Notes under the pieces: model-generated | Databases searched by the model: none | What the model was told of the DNA's origin: nothing | What the model saw: only the letters and a program-made list of their open reading frames with translations | Shown: in pieces, positions 14,977 through 22,225 of the stretch | Layout of the letters: the number at the start of each line of letters is the position of its first letter | Numbering within the stretch: position 1 is the stretch's first letter | Made by a program: the position numbers and the translations under genes | NCBI GenBank assembly: GCA_947628315.1 | Contig: CANQZJ010000007.1 | Location: 1 to 53,323 of the forward strand | Direction: 5' to 3' | From: an uncultured Oscillospiraceae bacterium | GTDB lineage: Bacteria; Bacillota; Clostridia; Oscillospirales; Oscillospiraceae | DNA: 53,323 nt

Positions 14977-15791
14977 CAATGAAGTTCAAAACAATTGGTT
15001 TTAAATCTAAGCTATGGTTGAAAAAAAATACCCCTACTATTCTAACCTTTATTGGGGCGATCGGGGTTATAACAACAACTATTCTTGCGGTAAAAGCAAC
15101 TCCAAAAGCACTTTTACTTATTGAAAAAGATAGTGAAAAAAATCATCATGGTGATCCAAACGCATTTACTAAAACAGAAGCCGTATTATCGTGTTGGAAG
15201 TGTTATATCCCAAGTATGATAATGGGAACAACAACATTATTCTGTATAGTTGGGTCTAATGCATTAAATAAACACCAACAGGCTTCTTTGATAAGTGCAT
15301 ATGCATTAGTGAATCATTCCTATCAAAAGTATAGATCAAAATTAAAAGAATTATATGGAGAGGAAGTTCATAACGCCATTTCCGATTCAATCGCAAAGGG
15401 AAAATGCTCCGATGTTACTATCACAACTCAAGGTATTGCTGAAGACTCTACTCTTAATTTTGAATGTGAAATGGAGCCCGAGATTACAAGAGTATTTTAT
15501 GATAGTTATTCCGAAAGATATTTTGAAACCAGCATAAGTGCGGTAATTCAAGCTGAATATCATCTAAATCGAAACTTTATGCTTAGCGGCATTATTTCTT
15601 TAAACGATTTTTATGATTTTCTTGGTCTTGAAAGAATAGATATTGGGGATGAGGTGGGTTGGTCAAGCTGTGACGGCGACATTTATTGGATTGATTTTAA
15701 CCATCATAAAGCCGTTTTAGATGATGGATTAGAGGTTTTTATAATCGACATGGTTTTTGAACCCACAGCAGATTGGTTAAAAGATATTTAA
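14973..15791 (+). CDS. membrane protein, DUF6353-like, paralogue 1 of 3
   Basis: A 272-residue protein. Residues about 15-40 (KKNTPTILTFIGAIGVITTT, ILAVKATPKAL) form a first membrane segment in the typical DUF6353 context 'HSPEIL...GIAG..TT...AV+ATPKA'. A second hydrophobic segment lies near residues 75-95 (CYIPSMIMGTTTLFCIVGSN). The cytoplasmic part carries the family pattern HLNRNFM...ISLNDFYDFLGLE...GDEVGW. Related proteins are encoded at 17086 and 19356. Function unknown; the membrane-anchored form and early position suggest a role at the host membrane. Confidence 0.75.
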   Translation: MTMKFKTIGFKSKLWLKKNTPTILTFIGAIGVITTTILAVKATPKALLLIEKDSEKNHHGDPNAFTKTEAVLSCWKCYIPSMIMGTTTLFCIVGSNALNKHQQASLISAYALVNHSYQKYRSKLKELYGEEVHNAISDSIAKGKCSDVTITTQGIAEDSTLNFECEMEPEITRVFYDSYSERYFETSISAVIQAEYHLNRNFMLSGIISLNDFYDFLGLERIDIGDEVGWSSCDGDIYWIDFNHHKAVLDDGLEVFIIDMVFEPTADWLKDI

Positions 15792-15793
15792 AA

Positions 15794-15818
15794 CGCAAAA
15801 ATTGCAATGTGTATTATG
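15794..15818 (+). promoter_or_regulatory. 25-base early-region element, copy 7
   Basis: CGCAAAAATTGCAA, six bases, TTATG, then AGAAAGGAGG, which includes the ribosome site of the ORF at 15838. Confidence 0.65.
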
Positions 15819-15837
15819 AGAAAGGAGGTTATGCACC

Positions 15838-16011
15838 ATGGGAAATAAAACGGTGATTAAATTCATTGGCTTTGCGGCTACCATTATCGGAATTGGAGCG
15901 ACACTTTTATCCGATTGGGTAAATGAAAAGAAAATGGAAGAAGAAATTGATGAAAAAATTAACAAGGCGCTTACCGAACGACTGGGAGAAAATGAAGAGG
16001 AGGAGTCCTGA
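15838..16011 (+). CDS. small membrane protein (57 aa)
   Basis: ATG 15838 follows AAAGGAGG; an out-of-frame ATG at 15831 stops at once. One transmembrane segment (VIKFIGFAATIIGIGATLLS) then an acidic amphipathic helix (EKKMEEEIDEKINKALTERL). Same architecture as the 34-residue protein at 12300. The stop lies inside a terminator hairpin. Function unknown. Confidence 0.6.
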   Translation: MGNKTVIKFIGFAATIIGIGATLLSDWVNEKKMEEEIDEKINKALTERLGENEEEES

Positions 16012-16030
16012 ACAAGGACTCTTTCCTTTT
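16003..16030 (+). terminator. rho-independent terminator (type GAGTCCT/AGGACTC)
   Basis: GAGTCCT - GAACA - AGGACTC and TTTCCTTTT; fourth copy of the same terminator. Confidence 0.88.
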
Positions 16031-16042
16031 GTGAGGTAAACT

Positions 16043-16330
16043 ATGAATGATACGGCCATTCAAACCATTTTAAAATATGTCGAAATAAATCTATTTGAAC
16101 CGGGATGTACTTGGCCTACGATATATTTTGAAGAAAGAAGCTATGCAAGATGGGCAGCAATCGAAATACTCGAATCTATTATGAATCATCCGTTCCGTTC
16201 GGCAGATGAAATCATCGAAGAATTTATATTCAAGATGATTATTTATTCAGCATGGATGGATAATCCTGATATTTGTTTTCGTTTTTCGGTTGCAAAAGAA
16301 ACGGCCGAGAATATTCTCGAAATATTATAA
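16043..16330 (+). CDS. conserved small phage protein (95 aa)
   Basis: ATG 16043 preceded by GTGAGGTAA. Helical, with the segment YFEERSYARWAAIEILESIM, then EEFIFKMIIYSAWMDNPDIC and RFSVAKETAENILEI. I recall similar unnamed proteins in clostridial phages. No membrane segment and no catalytic motif seen. Confidence 0.6.
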   Translation: MNDTAIQTILKYVEINLFEPGCTWPTIYFEERSYARWAAIEILESIMNHPFRSADEIIEEFIFKMIIYSAWMDNPDICFRFSVAKETAENILEIL

Positions 16331-16348
16331 ACACTGAAAGGAGATAAA

Positions 16349-17056
16349 ATGAGTAAAGAATTATTGATTGTAAAATCTACGATTAACTTAAATTCAAAAC
16401 AACTAGAGAATTTATATTCTTCCATTTGTATGCAGCGTGTAACCGGAACGGTTGTGTTGCCAGTATATTGCGATCCGATTGTTGTTCCAGGTGATTTGGA
16501 TATTAAAATTGATACGCCGGATTATGAATCAGAGAACATGCAATATCAAATAGGTAATCAAATTACTATTTCTCTTATTGGATTTGGTAATTTCACAGCA
16601 ACAGCACAAAAGCGTGACCGCGACCGAACTTTATTTATTTTTGATGATTGTGTTGCCAGAGAAACGATGAATAAAAATAAAACGAATAAAGTTAAGTTTT
16701 ATAATTCGTATCTCAATCAATGGCTGCAAGAGAAATTATTGCCGGCGTTTCCGAAAGAAATCAAAGAAAAAATAAGAGATTTGACGATTCCTACATACGG
16801 TCAAATGTTTGGTCACGATGATTGGTATGATAAAATGGTAGAATCGGACGATGACGAGCAATTACCTTTAATGAAAAAAAGAAAAAATCGTATTGCCGAC
16901 TATGACGAGGAGTATAGATGGTACTGGTTAAAAAACGCAACTAAAAAGTCAATATCCTCATCTAATTTTGTTTGTGTAAATGGCGACGGTAATATGGGCT
17001 CTGGTAATGCTGACTATCCTAGTGGAGTTCGTCCTGTTTTCTGGTTGATTGATTAA
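16349..17056 (+). CDS. DUF6273-type protein (lectin-like fold)
   Basis: A 235-residue protein with GAAAGGAG upstream. The central part (GNQITISLIGFGNFTATAQK, LFIFDDCVARETMNK, YLNQWLQEKLLPAFPKEIK) and the end (YRWYWLKNATKKSISSSNFV, then GSGNADYPSGVRPVFWLID) match the DUF6273 domain, whose C-terminal 'WLRS...GVRPAxxI' resembles C-type-lectin-like folds used as binding modules. Here it lies among early genes rather than tail genes, between two DUF6353 paralogues. Role unknown; binding of a ligand or partner protein is inferred. No reverse transcriptase or template repeat is present, so it is not a DGR target. Confidence 0.7.
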   Translation: MSKELLIVKSTINLNSKQLENLYSSICMQRVTGTVVLPVYCDPIVVPGDLDIKIDTPDYESENMQYQIGNQITISLIGFGNFTATAQKRDRDRTLFIFDDCVARETMNKNKTNKVKFYNSYLNQWLQEKLLPAFPKEIKEKIRDLTIPTYGQMFGHDDWYDKMVESDDDEQLPLMKKRKNRIADYDEEYRWYWLKNATKKSISSSNFVCVNGDGNMGSGNADYPSGVRPVFWLID

Positions 17057-17085
17057 ACTGCTGCGTACAAGAAAGGGGTATTCAA

Positions 17086-17856
17086 ATGAAAAAAACAAAA
17101 TTTAAAGACATTATTCATAATGTTCAAACTGCCATGAAAAAACATAGTCCTGAAATTTTAACCGGTATTGGAATTGCCGGAATGATTACTACTGTTGTTA
17201 TGGCGGTTCGCGCTACGCCGAAAGCAATTTTCTTATTGGAAGAGAAAAAAGAAGAAAAAGGCGATAAAAAACTTACCGTACCGGAGACGATTAAAACGGC
17301 ATGGACCTGTTATATTCCATCAACAATTGTCGGTTCGGTTTCCATTCTTTGTCTTGTCGGCGCCAGTTCCGTGAATTTCAGAAGAAACGCCGCTCTTGCT
17401 ACCGCATATACGCTTTCAGAATCAGCACTTAGAGAGTATCAGGAAAAGGTGGTAGAAACAATCGGAGAGAAAAAAGAACAGTCCATTCGTGATGCAATTG
17501 CCACCGATAGGCTTAACGCGGATCCGGTTACGAACCGAGAAGTAATCATTACAAGTAGTGGTAATACTTTATGTTATGACGCTATATCTGGAAGATATTT
17601 TAAATCGGATATAGAAAAAATCAGAAAAGTTGAAAATGAATTAAACCGTCGAATGATGGATGAAATGTTTATATCGTTAAATGATTTTTATTATGAAATT
17701 GGATTAGATGGGATTGATTTAGGAGAAGCACTTGGGTGGAATATTGAAAAAGGATATATTGATTTAAGTTTTAGTTCTCAATTGGCTAAAGACGGAACCC
17801 CTTGTCTTGTTATTTTATATTCTTTATCTCCACCGCAATATGATTATCAAAAATAA
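17086..17856 (+). CDS. membrane protein, DUF6353-like, paralogue 2 of 3
   Basis: A 256-residue protein after GAAAGGGG. It has the best match to the family start (MKKHSPEILTGIGIAGMITT, then VVMAVRATPKAIFLLEEKKEE). A second hydrophobic region (SYIP-like CYIPSTIVGSVSILCLVGAS) and the family end (ENELNRRMMDEMFISLNDFY, then GIDLGEALGWNIEKGYIDL) follow. Shares gene plan and residue patterns with 14973 and 19356. Membrane location is likely; function unknown. Confidence 0.78.
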   Translation: MKKTKFKDIIHNVQTAMKKHSPEILTGIGIAGMITTVVMAVRATPKAIFLLEEKKEEKGDKKLTVPETIKTAWTCYIPSTIVGSVSILCLVGASSVNFRRNAALATAYTLSESALREYQEKVVETIGEKKEQSIRDAIATDRLNADPVTNREVIITSSGNTLCYDAISGRYFKSDIEKIRKVENELNRRMMDEMFISLNDFYYEIGLDGIDLGEALGWNIEKGYIDLSFSSQLAKDGTPCLVILYSLSPPQYDYQK

Positions 17857-17859
17857 ATT

Positions 17860-17884
17860 CGCAAAATTTACAAGGTATTTAATG
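17860..17884 (+). promoter_or_regulatory. 25-base early-region element, copy 8
   Basis: CGCAAAATTTACAA, six bases, TAATG, then GAGAGA. Lies directly after the stop of paralogue 2 and 40 bases before the ATG at 17924. Confidence 0.62.
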
Positions 17885-17923
17885 GAGAGATCCACTAATT
17901 TTTAAATTTGAAAGGAGAAAACA

Positions 17924-18184
17924 ATGATGGAAGAGAACAACATTTTGACGAACGAAGAGGTTTTGGAAACGACAGAGGAAGTGGCTGTATGTGGTTCTAA
18001 GAAAATTGCGAAAATGGCGATTGGAATCGGCGCATCAGTTCTTGTAAGTATAATTACTTATAAGTATGTGATTAAACCGATTGTAAACAAAATTAAGGCA
18101 AAAAAAGAACTTAATAATGCCCAAATTGTCAATTCTGACTGCGTTAAAGAAAATGGAGATGAATCAAAAGATTATCTATTGTAA
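17924..18184 (+). CDS. small membrane protein (86 aa)
   Basis: ATG 17924 (or 17927) preceded by GAAAGGAG. An acidic N-terminus (EENNILTNEEVLETTEEVAV) precedes a transmembrane helix (KMAIGIGASVLVSIITYKYV) and a basic tail (KPIVNKIKAKKE). The acidic outside/inside asymmetry indicates a single-pass protein. Followed by a strong terminator. Function unknown. Confidence 0.62.
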   Translation: MMEENNILTNEEVLETTEEVAVCGSKKIAKMAIGIGASVLVSIITYKYVIKPIVNKIKAKKELNNAQIVNSDCVKENGDESKDYLL

Positions 18185-18215
18185 TCTCAAACGAAAAATT
18201 GGAGATCGACATGGA

Positions 18216-18254
18216 GGAAAATGCCTGTGACAAGGCATTTTCCTTTTATTTTTA
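18216..18254 (+). terminator. rho-independent terminator
   Basis: Hairpin GGAAAATGCCT - GTGACA - AGGCATTTTCC (11 pairs) and TTTTATTTTT. Confidence 0.92.
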
Positions 18255-18266
18255 AGAAGGGGAGTT

Positions 18267-18476
18267 ATGATGAATTTATATTATTATGATGGACCAATTA
18301 TGCTTTTTGAGAAATGTGTTGAAAGGCATTGGAAGGGACAGACAAATGCGGTATCTGAAAAAAAGGCTAGATGTAATCTAGCGTATCAATGGAAAAAAGA
18401 AAACGATTATAAAGTAAATACAAAAATAACCCTCCCTGGAAAAATCATATTGGCTGGAACAACGGATCAGACATAA
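18267..18476 (+). CDS. small protein of unknown function (69 aa)
   Basis: ATG 18267 (or 18270) after GAAGGGGAG. Sequence starts MMNLYYYDGPIMLFEKCVER and has the motif SEKKARCNLAYQWKKENDYK then a beta-type end (ITLPGKIILAG). The 'YYYDGPVxxFxxCxxxxWxGxTxAxSexKARsNLxYQFKkxxg' pattern recurs in clostridial phages and elements; function unknown. Precedes the next gene by 14 bases. Confidence 0.65.
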   Translation: MMNLYYYDGPIMLFEKCVERHWKGQTNAVSEKKARCNLAYQWKKENDYKVNTKITLPGKIILAGTTDQT

Positions 18477-18490
18477 TAGGAGGATTATAT

Positions 18491-19090
18491 ATGGAAGAAT
18501 ATAAATCTAATTCTCATAAATCAAAGGAAATGGCTACATCTGAAAAAAAAGTAGAAAAAGTAGTTAATGGAACTGTAAAAACTAAAAAGAAGAATGAACT
18601 CAGGAAAATTACAGATGTTTTAATTTCCGAAGATATGGAAAATGTAAAATCTTTTATTTTAGTAGACATTTTAATACCTTCAATTAAAAAAGCAATTGAT
18701 GATATTTTTACTAGTGGGATTAGAATGCTGCTTTGGGGAGACAAAGGGAGATCATCAAAAAGCGGAACCGCATCAAAAATTTCATATTGCAGTTATTATG
18801 ATAAAAAAGAAAATAGACGCGATTATGACAACTCTCCAATGAGAAATGGCTATGATTATGACAACATTATATTTGATAATCGCGGGGAAGCAGAAGAAGT
18901 TTTATCGAGAATGGACGAATTAATTTCAACTTATGATGTTGTGAGCGTGGCAGATCTGTATGATTTGTGTGGAATTAATGGGAGTTATACGGATAACAAA
19001 TATGGCTGGACTGATATTCGCAATGCTTCGGTTGTACGGATACGAGACGGTTATACGATCAAACTGCCAAAAGCCCTTCCACTTAATTAA
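18491..19090 (+). CDS. conserved phage protein of unknown function (199 aa)
   Basis: ATG 18491 after TAGGAGGA. N-terminal 45 residues are lysine-rich and disordered (NSHKSKEMATSEKKVEKVVN). Then a helical region (NVKSFILVDILIPSIKKAID, DIFTSGIRMLLWG), a low-complexity Ser/Tyr/Arg linker, and a folded C-terminus (GEAEEVLSRMDELISTYDVV, SVADLYDLCGINGSYTDNKY, GWTDIRNASVVRIRDGYTIK). I recognise it as widespread in clostridial siphophages next to the DUF3310 gene, as here. No known activity; the ILxxxIxPxIKxxI helix could dock at the membrane or in a complex. Confidence 0.7.
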   Translation: MEEYKSNSHKSKEMATSEKKVEKVVNGTVKTKKKNELRKITDVLISEDMENVKSFILVDILIPSIKKAIDDIFTSGIRMLLWGDKGRSSKSGTASKISYCSYYDKKENRRDYDNSPMRNGYDYDNIIFDNRGEAEEVLSRMDELISTYDVVSVADLYDLCGINGSYTDNKYGWTDIRNASVVRIRDGYTIKLPKALPLN

Positions 19091-19101
19091 AGGAGGTTGT
19101 T

Positions 19102-19353
19102 ATGTACGAGTCGAAAGATAAGATGGTATCTCATCCAGACTATTATCAATCTGAAACTGGTTTGGAAGTTATTGATGTTATTAAGGCATTTACTTTTGAC
19201 CTCGTCGGTATTGAAGCGACGGATACCGGAAATATCATCAAATATGTTTGCCGTTGGAAGAAAAAAGACGGAATAAGAGATTTGGAAAAAATTCTATGGT
19301 ACACCCAGCATCTCATCGACCATGTTAAAAATCTTGAAGAGGAGAATAAATAA
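19102..19353 (+). CDS. DUF3310 protein (SaV-like)
   Basis: An 83-residue protein after AAAGGAGG. HPDYYQSETGLEVIDVIKAF, then the GNIIKYVCRWKKKDGIRDLE block and KILWYTQHLIDHV are the signature of DUF3310, often called nucleotide kinase-like although no activity is established. In phages it lies with DNA metabolism genes. Two bases separate it from the next ATG. Confidence 0.85.
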   Translation: MYESKDKMVSHPDYYQSETGLEVIDVIKAFTFDLVGIEATDTGNIIKYVCRWKKKDGIRDLEKILWYTQHLIDHVKNLEEENK

Positions 19354-19355
19354 TT

Positions 19356-20318
19356 ATGAAAAAAACAGAAATCGCGACTAAAGTTAGCAGAAAGTTTAAT
19401 AAATTAGCTTTTAGCGTCAAAAAACATAGTCCGGAAATTTTAGTTACTTTTGGAGTAGTCGGAACGGTTGCAAGTGCTATTATGGCTTGTAAAGCAACAA
19501 CAAAAATCAGTACAATTCTTGATAACACAAAAAAGGATCTGGAGCCAATTCATAGAGTTCAGGAAAACAAAGAATTTTCCGAAGAATACACACAAGATGA
19601 TGCTAAAAAAGAATTGGCGATCGTATATGCTCAAACTGGAGTTAGATTTGTGAAACTTTATGCCCCTTCGGTAATTCTCGGTGCTCTTTCTTTAACGAGT
19701 ATTCTCGCATCTTCTAATATTCTCAGAAAACGGAATGTTGCTCTTGCAGCCGCTTACGCAACTGTTGATCGCGGATTCAAAGAGTATAGAAACCGCGTAA
19801 TAGAACGGTTTGGAGAAGAGATTGACCGAGAATTAAAGTATAATATCAAAGCAAAAGAAATTGAAGAAAAAATCACGGATGAAAACGGTAACGAAAAAAC
19901 CGTAAAGAAAAACTTGATGGTTACAGGCGACCCAAATCAATATAGTGATTATGCTCGTTTCTTTGATGATGGTTGCACCGGTTGGGAAAAAGATTCCGAA
20001 TATAATCTGATGTTTCTTCGTTCAGAGCAGAATTATGCGAACGATAGATTAAAAGCTCGTGGATATTTATTTCTAAATGAAGTTTATGAGCGTCTTGGAA
20101 TTAAACCAACCAAAGCCGGACAAGCCGTCGGCTGGATTTATGATCCAAACAATCCAAAGCACAAGGGCGATAACTATGTAGACTTTGGAATTTATGAGGT
20201 CAATCGTGAACGGGCGAGAGCTTTTGTGAATGGATATGAACAAACCATTCTATTAGATTTTAATGTAGATGGGCCGATTCTGGATTCTATTGAAAAACTT
20301 TCAGATGGCGTTAATTAA
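19356..20318 (+). CDS. membrane protein, DUF6353-like, paralogue 3 of 3
   Basis: A 320-residue protein, longest of the three. It starts with a basic segment, then KKHSPEILVTFGVVGTVASA and IMACKATTKISTIL (membrane segment 1) and YAPSVILGALSLTSILASSN (segment 2). A cytoplasmic domain follows, with an inserted region (DENGNEKTVKKNL) and the family end (RGYLFLNEVYERLGIKPTKA, GQAVGWIYDPN). It lacks the spacing elements found around the other two and sits in a continuous operon. Function unknown. Confidence 0.77.
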   Translation: MKKTEIATKVSRKFNKLAFSVKKHSPEILVTFGVVGTVASAIMACKATTKISTILDNTKKDLEPIHRVQENKEFSEEYTQDDAKKELAIVYAQTGVRFVKLYAPSVILGALSLTSILASSNILRKRNVALAAAYATVDRGFKEYRNRVIERFGEEIDRELKYNIKAKEIEEKITDENGNEKTVKKNLMVTGDPNQYSDYARFFDDGCTGWEKDSEYNLMFLRSEQNYANDRLKARGYLFLNEVYERLGIKPTKAGQAVGWIYDPNNPKHKGDNYVDFGIYEVNRERARAFVNGYEQTILLDFNVDGPILDSIEKLSDGVN

Positions 20319-20336
20319 AAAGAAAGGTGATTAAAA

Positions 20337-20591
20337 ATGAACAAACGCATTAAGTATAAATCCAAAAAAAATCATAGCATCGATTTTGCTTATGGAATTA
20401 TATTAGGATCCATACTAGGATGTTTAATTCTTTTTGTTCCTCCCTTTTTTTCGGCTGTTTTGTTGTTCCGTATTTTGTGCGCTGTATTAATGTCTATTTT
20501 TTTAATACTTATATTGTGCTGTTCTACCGGTTTATATTTAAAGGCGTCTGATCTTATAGATCAAATAAATCAAGAATGTCAAAAAGACTAA
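20337..20591 (+). CDS. small two-helix membrane protein (84 aa)
   Basis: ATG 20337 after AAAGGTGA. A lysine-rich start, two hydrophobic segments (FAYGIILGSILGCLILFVPP and FRILCAVLMSIFLILILCCS) joined by a short loop, and an acidic tail. Not recognised; possibly holin-like in shape but far from the lysis genes. Confidence 0.6.
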   Translation: MNKRIKYKSKKNHSIDFAYGIILGSILGCLILFVPPFFSAVLLFRILCAVLMSIFLILILCCSTGLYLKASDLIDQINQECQKD

Positions 20592-20608
20592 ACAGAAGGA
20601 GTTTAATT

Positions 20609-20707
20609 ATGAATTATATTATTGCATGCATTTCTTATACCTTGGCGGTAATGTCTGGAATTTGCTTTGTTAGTGGAATTGCTGTGCTATCAGGTGGAAG
20701 GAATTAA
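20609..20707 (+). CDS. very small membrane peptide (32 aa)
   Basis: ATG 20609 preceded by AGAAGGAG. The 32 residues (MNYIIACISYTLAVMSGICF, VSGIAVLSGGRN) are nearly all one transmembrane helix with small residues. Next gene begins 2 bases after its stop. Small but with an excellent ribosome site and operon context. Confidence 0.5.
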   Translation: MNYIIACISYTLAVMSGICFVSGIAVLSGGRN

Positions 20708-20709
20708 AA

Positions 20710-20871
20710 ATGAGTGGTATTGAAAACTTAATGTCAATGTTGGATTACATACTAGATACAAAACGAAAACGACATATTATGGGCGGAGTTCTATTAAGCG
20801 TTTCTATGCTATTTGGCGGATTGGCTTTGACGGTAATGACTATACAAAAGGAGGAAGAGGAACATGAGTAA
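20710..20871 (+). CDS. small membrane protein (53 aa)
   Basis: ATG 20710 after GGTGGAAGGAA. An amphipathic start (GIENLMSMLDYILDTKRKRH) leads into one transmembrane helix (IMGGVLLSVSMLFGGLALTV) and an acidic tail; the tail codons contain the GGAGG site and the stop overlaps the start of the next gene (20864). Function unknown. Confidence 0.55.
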   Translation: MSGIENLMSMLDYILDTKRKRHIMGGVLLSVSMLFGGLALTVMTIQKEEEEHE

Positions 20872-21418
20872 ATTTTCTGGATTCATTATTTTTACTGTCG
20901 GAGTTGCAATAGGGGCTGTTTCAACTTGGCAGTATGCAAAACAAAAATATGAACGACTTGCAGAGGAGGAAATCGAATCAGTAAAAGCAGCATTTTCAAG
21001 AAAACCCAAAAATATATTTGATGGGGTTACTAATGAAGCGAGATCTGCCACCAAATCAATGAGGGACTTTGAAAAACTTGTAACATGGGAAAATTATACT
21101 GATTATGCCAAAAAGAAAGAAGTTGACCTTAAAATGCCTTATGTAATTACTCCAGACGATTTTGGAGAATTTGATGAGTTTGAGAAGGTGAGTTTAACAT
21201 ACTATGCTGATGATATTCTTGCCGATGAAAACAATGAAATTATTGAATGTGTTGATAAGTTAATAGGTCCTAACGCATTAAGCTGTTTTGGAGAATATGA
21301 GGACGACTCTGTATTTGTTCGAAATGAAAAATTAAAGTGCGATTTTGAAATTCTTTTGGATAATAGAAAGTATTCAGATGTGACTAAAACTAATCCCGGG
21401 GTGGTGATTGATGAATGA
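20864..21418 (+). CDS. membrane-anchored protein (184 aa)
   Basis: ATG 20864 with AAAGGAGG inside the previous gene. Residues 4-22 (FSGFIIFTVGVAIGAVSTWQ) form a single N-terminal transmembrane anchor with a short outside tail. The cytoplasmic part is acidic: a helical hinge (EEIESVKAAFSRKPKN), then YVITPDDFGEFDEFEKVSLT and YYADDILADENNEIIECVDK, LIGPNALSCFGEYEDDSVFV, RNEKLKCDFEILLDNRKYSD. This 'YVISPEEFGE...tLTYYaDgvLtDe.ddvie+vd.liG...l..fGeyEdDsVYVRN...k.DYEIl.d.r.Y' pattern is familiar from clostridial phages and elements; unnamed. Confidence 0.72.
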   Translation: MSKFSGFIIFTVGVAIGAVSTWQYAKQKYERLAEEEIESVKAAFSRKPKNIFDGVTNEARSATKSMRDFEKLVTWENYTDYAKKKEVDLKMPYVITPDDFGEFDEFEKVSLTYYADDILADENNEIIECVDKLIGPNALSCFGEYEDDSVFVRNEKLKCDFEILLDNRKYSDVTKTNPGVVIDE

Positions 21419-21969
21419 CGAAGGACGAGCTGAATGATCAATATTTTAATTGGATGTACCAGCTTGTCTGTGATAGTCGATATGCAAAAGGTCTGTCCTA
21501 TCGGAAACTTTTACATCATTTACATGAGATTGATTTCACATATACAATCCCTATGGATGGTAACAGATGGGAAGATGGGATAGACCTTCGCTATCGGTTT
21601 GGATATGAAGAAGGTTATATTCAGCCAATGATTGCATCCTATTTAGATGATCGTTCTTGCAGCGTTCTTGAAATGTTGATTGCTTTATCAATTCGATGTG
21701 AGGAGCATATAATGGGCGATCCTAATGCTGGCAATCGCACTGGACAATGGTTCTGGAACATGATCGTGAATCTAGGTTTGGGATCAATGAATGATATTCA
21801 TTATAATGAGAAGTTTATTGATAAAAGTATTTCAAGATTTTTAAATAGAGAATATCAAAAAGATGGAACTGGAGGATTGTTTACAGTAAGAAGGCCAAAA
21901 AAAGATATGCGATCAACAGAAATATGGTATCAAATGTGCTGGTACTTAGCCGAAACAGATATTGTATAA
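21415..21969 (+). CDS. conserved phage protein of unknown function (184 aa)
   Basis: ATG 21415 overlaps the previous stop (ATGA). The sequence holds long conserved-looking blocks (FNWMYQLVCDSRYAKGLSYR, LLHHLHEIDFTYTIPMDGNR, DGIDLRYRFGYEEGYIQPMI, then DNAGNRTGQWFWNM-type GDPNAGNRTGQWFWNMIVNL and WYQMCWYLAE). It is common in siphophages of Clostridia close to replication genes. The Trp/Tyr-rich globular composition suggests a soluble enzyme or adaptor; I cannot assign an activity. Confidence 0.7.
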   Translation: MTKDELNDQYFNWMYQLVCDSRYAKGLSYRKLLHHLHEIDFTYTIPMDGNRWEDGIDLRYRFGYEEGYIQPMIASYLDDRSCSVLEMLIALSIRCEEHIMGDPNAGNRTGQWFWNMIVNLGLGSMNDIHYNEKFIDKSISRFLNREYQKDGTGGLFTVRRPKKDMRSTEIWYQMCWYLAETDIV

Positions 21970-21981
21970 AAGGAGATAAAA

Positions 21982-22185
21982 ATGAGCCATATTGATATTT
22001 ATAAGCATTTTAAAACCTTATTTCCTGAAAAGGTTGAAAAAAGTGTGGAATACTTTCCAAATGGAAAAAATAGCATTAGGGTTCGCTACTTAGATAAGAG
22101 CGAATTGATATTCACATTAAATAGCATCTCCGATTGGAAACTTGAAACTATAAAAAGTTTTTTAAAGTCTTATGAGAATAATTAA
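21982..22185 (+). CDS. small protein of unknown function (67 aa)
   Basis: ATG 21982 after AAAGGAGA. IDIYKHFKTLFPEKVEKSVE, then beta-type NSIRVRYLDKSELIFTLNSI and a helical end (WKLETIKSFLKSYE) give an alpha-beta fold. It is short and just before the DNA polymerase gene. Not recognised beyond a general small phage protein pattern ('YFPNGKNSIRVRxLDkxEFIFTYnn...WRLET...F'). Confidence 0.6.
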   Translation: MSHIDIYKHFKTLFPEKVEKSVEYFPNGKNSIRVRYLDKSELIFTLNSISDWKLETIKSFLKSYENN

Positions 22186-22186
22186 A

Positions 22187-22210
22187 CGCAATGTTTGTAA
22201 AATGAAGGGA
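22187..22210 (+). promoter_or_regulatory. degenerate copy of the 25-base element
   Basis: CGCAATGTTTGTAA is followed directly by AATGAAGGGAG, so the left block and the ATG-purine block are present but the six-base spacer is missing. It lies upstream of the polymerase gene. Probably non-functional or a variant. Confidence 0.3.
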
Positions 22211-22225
22211 GATTAAACGAATGCG

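Noticed and set aside
16349..17056. Diversity-generating retroelement target
   Set aside because: No reverse transcriptase, no template repeat, no adenine-biased variable copy in the window.
11920..17884. Repeated element as ordinary sigma-70 promoter
   Set aside because: TTTRCA and TTATG are only about eight bases apart, far below the 16-18 needed for -35/-10 recognition.
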